Source: Bdellovibrionales bacterium (GTDB lineage Bacteria > Bdellovibrionota > Bdellovibrionia > Bdellovibrionales > UBA1609). Taken from it: a stretch of DNA of 64,000 bases. The stretch is from positions 1 to 64,000 of the forward strand of contig JAHBUX010000007.1 in NCBI GenBank assembly GCA_019637855.1, given 5' to 3'. The notes under the pieces are model-generated. The model did not search any database. It saw only the letters and a list, made by a program, of their open reading frames with translations, and was not told where the DNA came from. The position numbers and the translations under genes were made by a program. Shown here piece after piece: positions 62,326-64,000 of the stretch. Position 1 is the first letter of the stretch, and each line of letters begins with the position of its first letter.

Positions 62326-63685
62326 AAACCATCCGCTATTTGCCAGCTACGTGGTGCTGCAAATGCTAGCCTTCACTTTGGCTTTCGCTTTAGGGTTGGC
62401 CTTTGTTTTCATCTACGTGCCACATAAGAAGAGCGAACTGATCATTGATGAGCTGAGTAAAGGCTGTGAGATCTTACGCCGTCTACAGACCGATCAAGCA
62501 CTTTCGACGGAACAGGCACTCGAAAAATTCATCGCCATCAACAAAGGTTTCTTTGTTCATGCCACAGTCCTGAAAAACTCGGTGGGCACGGAACCGGTAT
62601 GCACCCCCCAGAAACTGGCAAACAGTCCCGGCTTCATTCAAATGCGAATCGACAACAGTACGGTTTTGGAAACCGACGTACGGCCCCCCACTCCAGCCCA
62701 GTTGGAAATGAGAGCCGCCAATGAGACCGAATATGAAATCCAACACCACCATCCCGTCATCTGGGGCATGACCCCTGAGGGGGTTTCAGCAATGGTATTG
62801 GGCATTTTTCTTCTGGCTGGATTTCTTTCCTCCTTCGCCGGTGGCCTGATGATCGTGAAAAAGGCTACCCGCGAAGCTGGTGAAGTCATCGATCGTATGA
62901 AAAACGGAGATCTGCAAGCGCGCTTCCCTTTCGGTAATAATCGCCTAGCGCAAAACTTCAACGAAATGGCTAGCGAAATTGAAAAACTAGTGCAGCTTCT
63001 GCGCGCCAGCGAGGATGTGCGCGTACGAATCCTGCAAGAACTCACGCACGATTTAAAAACACCGGTTGCGAGTCTTCGGTTGCTGCTCGAATCCCTGCGC
63101 GACAAGAGCGCAGAAATGTCCAAAGAACAGATGGATGATTTCTTCAACACAAGTATCCAAGAGACGCACTATTTCTCACGCTTGGTGCAAGATCTGCTGT
63201 TTATCTCCGGCGTCAACGACCCACAGTTTAAGAAGGGTACAAAGCGTATCGACCTCGCACAGTTAGTCGCCGCGGAACTGACCGTCTTCGCCACCCACGA
63301 TGAAATTAAAAGCATGTTTCACTGCGAATCTGACCCCGCCTTCGTGTATGGCGAAGAGCTCCTTCTACAGCGCCTGGTCCGAAACGGCATCGACAACGCT
63401 TTTTCTTTCGCCGAACACGAAGTCGAAGTGCGACTTAGCGCCACTCCCACCCATTGGTGGATTGATATTTCAGAGGATGGTCCCGGCGCCAGTGAGGAAG
63501 ACATGGCTTTGTTCGGCAATAAAAGATCATCACGCCATCTCCGCACCGATCAACAACGAATTTCTTTGGGGTTGGGCTCTGTGATTATGCGCAAGATCGC
63601 CACCTCTTACGGCGGCGACGTGGCCTTGCAGCGCTCACAAGGACGGCTGAAAGGCGCAACACTGCGTATTTCGTTGAGCCGCTAA
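62312..63685 (+). CDS. Membrane sensor histidine kinase
   Basis: About 457 residues if it starts at TTG 62312, or 455 from TTG 62318; no ATG lies near, and the frame overlaps the response-regulator stop. Two membrane helices (about 12-35 and 160-185) enclose a periplasmic sensor region. A HAMP-like segment follows, then the dimerisation motif LTHDLKTPVASL and a catalytic domain with RNGIDNAF (N box), SEDGPGAS (G1) and LGLGSVI (G2). It pairs with the regulator just upstream. Confidence 0.9.
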   Translation: MKLLKNHPLFASYVVLQMLAFTLAFALGLAFVFIYVPHKKSELIIDELSKGCEILRRLQTDQALSTEQALEKFIAINKGFFVHATVLKNSVGTEPVCTPQKLANSPGFIQMRIDNSTVLETDVRPPTPAQLEMRAANETEYEIQHHHPVIWGMTPEGVSAMVLGIFLLAGFLSSFAGGLMIVKKATREAGEVIDRMKNGDLQARFPFGNNRLAQNFNEMASEIEKLVQLLRASEDVRVRILQELTHDLKTPVASLRLLLESLRDKSAEMSKEQMDDFFNTSIQETHYFSRLVQDLLFISGVNDPQFKKGTKRIDLAQLVAAELTVFATHDEIKSMFHCESDPAFVYGEELLLQRLVRNGIDNAFSFAEHEVEVRLSATPTHWWIDISEDGPGASEEDMALFGNKRSSRHLRTDQQRISLGLGSVIMRKIATSYGGDVALQRSQGRLKGATLRISLSR

Positions 63686-63694
63686 GACTGCGAA

Positions 63695-64000
63695 CTACTT
63701 CAGTTTAAGCTGGTATCTTGGAGATGCTATGCATTTAAGGCCTATAGACTCGAAAAAAGGACCGATAAAGAACGGGTCAGCATCGATCTGAGCTTGAGAG
63801 ATCTCATCTGAGTAGAACCCCTTAATGAACTTCAAGGTATCACGAGTTTTCGCTAAAGAGTCTTGGCTGTCTTGAGCAAGAATGACAAAATTCCTAGCTA
63901 CACATTTACAAACCGCTGGGATGTTTGGCCCCTCAAATACAGCTGCGCAAGCTTGATCAATCTCGGTTACCCAGCGAGCCTTTTCTTGCGAACTTAAAGG
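63695..64000 (-). CDS. Unknown protein, C-terminal part (cut by window edge)
   Basis: An open minus-strand frame of 101 codons runs from the window edge to a TAG at 63695-63697. The visible end reads GFYSDEISQAQIDADPFF and finishes YQLKLK. It has several cysteines (VCKCVARNF). No family is recognised. It is convergent with the kinase gene, their ends only 9 bases apart. Confidence 0.6.
   Translation of the reverse strand, partial: PLSSQEKARWVTEIDQACAAVFEGPNIPAVCKCVARNFVILAQDSQDSLAKTRDTLKFIKGFYSDEISQAQIDADPFFIGPFFESIGLKCIASPRYQLKLK

Overview
The window looks like a chromosomal segment of a Gram-negative, LPS-bearing bacterium most like the Bdellovibrio group or a relative with Myxococcus-like gliding genes. 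This rests on gene content and protein style, not on a database search. The pointers are lpxC and an LptF/G permease (LPS), a tamB-tamA pair, many lipoproteins with clear lipoboxes, a motility-type operon with an AgmX/PglI TonB-like protein, a von Willebrand factor A lipoprotein and an OMP of the type found beside such genes, several receiver and histidine-kinase proteins, and an HNH-type repeat-family protein of a kind I associate with Bdellovibrio. There is no sign of a prophage, transposase or CRISPR array. Most of the window is dense chromosomal coding sequence with short gaps and many 1-12 bp gene overlaps.

Layout. 1-1499: a left-edge HNH-family gene, then a 747-bp gene-free stretch with degenerate tandem repeats and a TCTA microsatellite. 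1500-6540: trxA, a receiver/DUF4388/J-like fusion protein, a convergent pseudo-receiver, an lptF/G permease and dprA. 6647-10430: LysM and TPR envelope genes, then a comEC split into two overlapping genes. 10515-17157: ald, lpxC, a small lipoprotein/HTTM-like operon, and ruvCAB. 17203-26708: a TPR protein, efp followed by a perfect 36-bp inverted repeat, then a coupled operon of a helical-repeat protein, tamB and a seven-POTRA Omp85 protein. 27024-35442: a secreted trypsin-like protease, a Cys/Gly-rich exported protein, a nucleoside transporter, lon, gpmA, a YceI-like protein and a lipoprotein. 35547-46166: a tandem T-fold protein with lost catalytic residues, fadD, a CheA-like kinase, an MlaC-like protein, a conserved uncharacterised family, a leucyl aminopeptidase, an EEP-family hydrolase, an FKBP lipoprotein, apaG and thpR.

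46297-57800 is the most distinctive part. An L,D-transpeptidase gene is followed by a 157-bp cloverleaf-like palindrome and two 13-bp direct repeats 30 bp apart. Next comes a seven-gene, tightly coupled operon: a 994-aa TPR protein, a small basic exported protein, an AgmX/PglI-type TonB-like inner-membrane protein, a lipoprotein, an OMP, a second TPR-like protein and a VWA lipoprotein. It ends in a hairpin. Immediately beyond, on the other strand, lies a protein with a FliG-C-like domain and a C-terminal coiled coil. The operon reads as an envelope-spanning machine. The FliG-like neighbour is the best candidate here for an unrecognised part of such a system, but that link is inference. No proton-channel motor genes (MotAB/TolQR-like) are in the window.

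57876-64000 holds a beta-barrel protein, a small exported protein, a divergent LysR/pirin pair with a dyad over the lysR start, a DUF883-like membrane protein coupled to a 47-residue acidic protein, an OmpR-type two-component pair and a right-edge partial gene. Several non-coding signals recur at gene ends: a 57-65 bp repeat at the 3' ends of ald and the aminopeptidase gene, and a GCTGGCTGAC motif directly after three stop codons.
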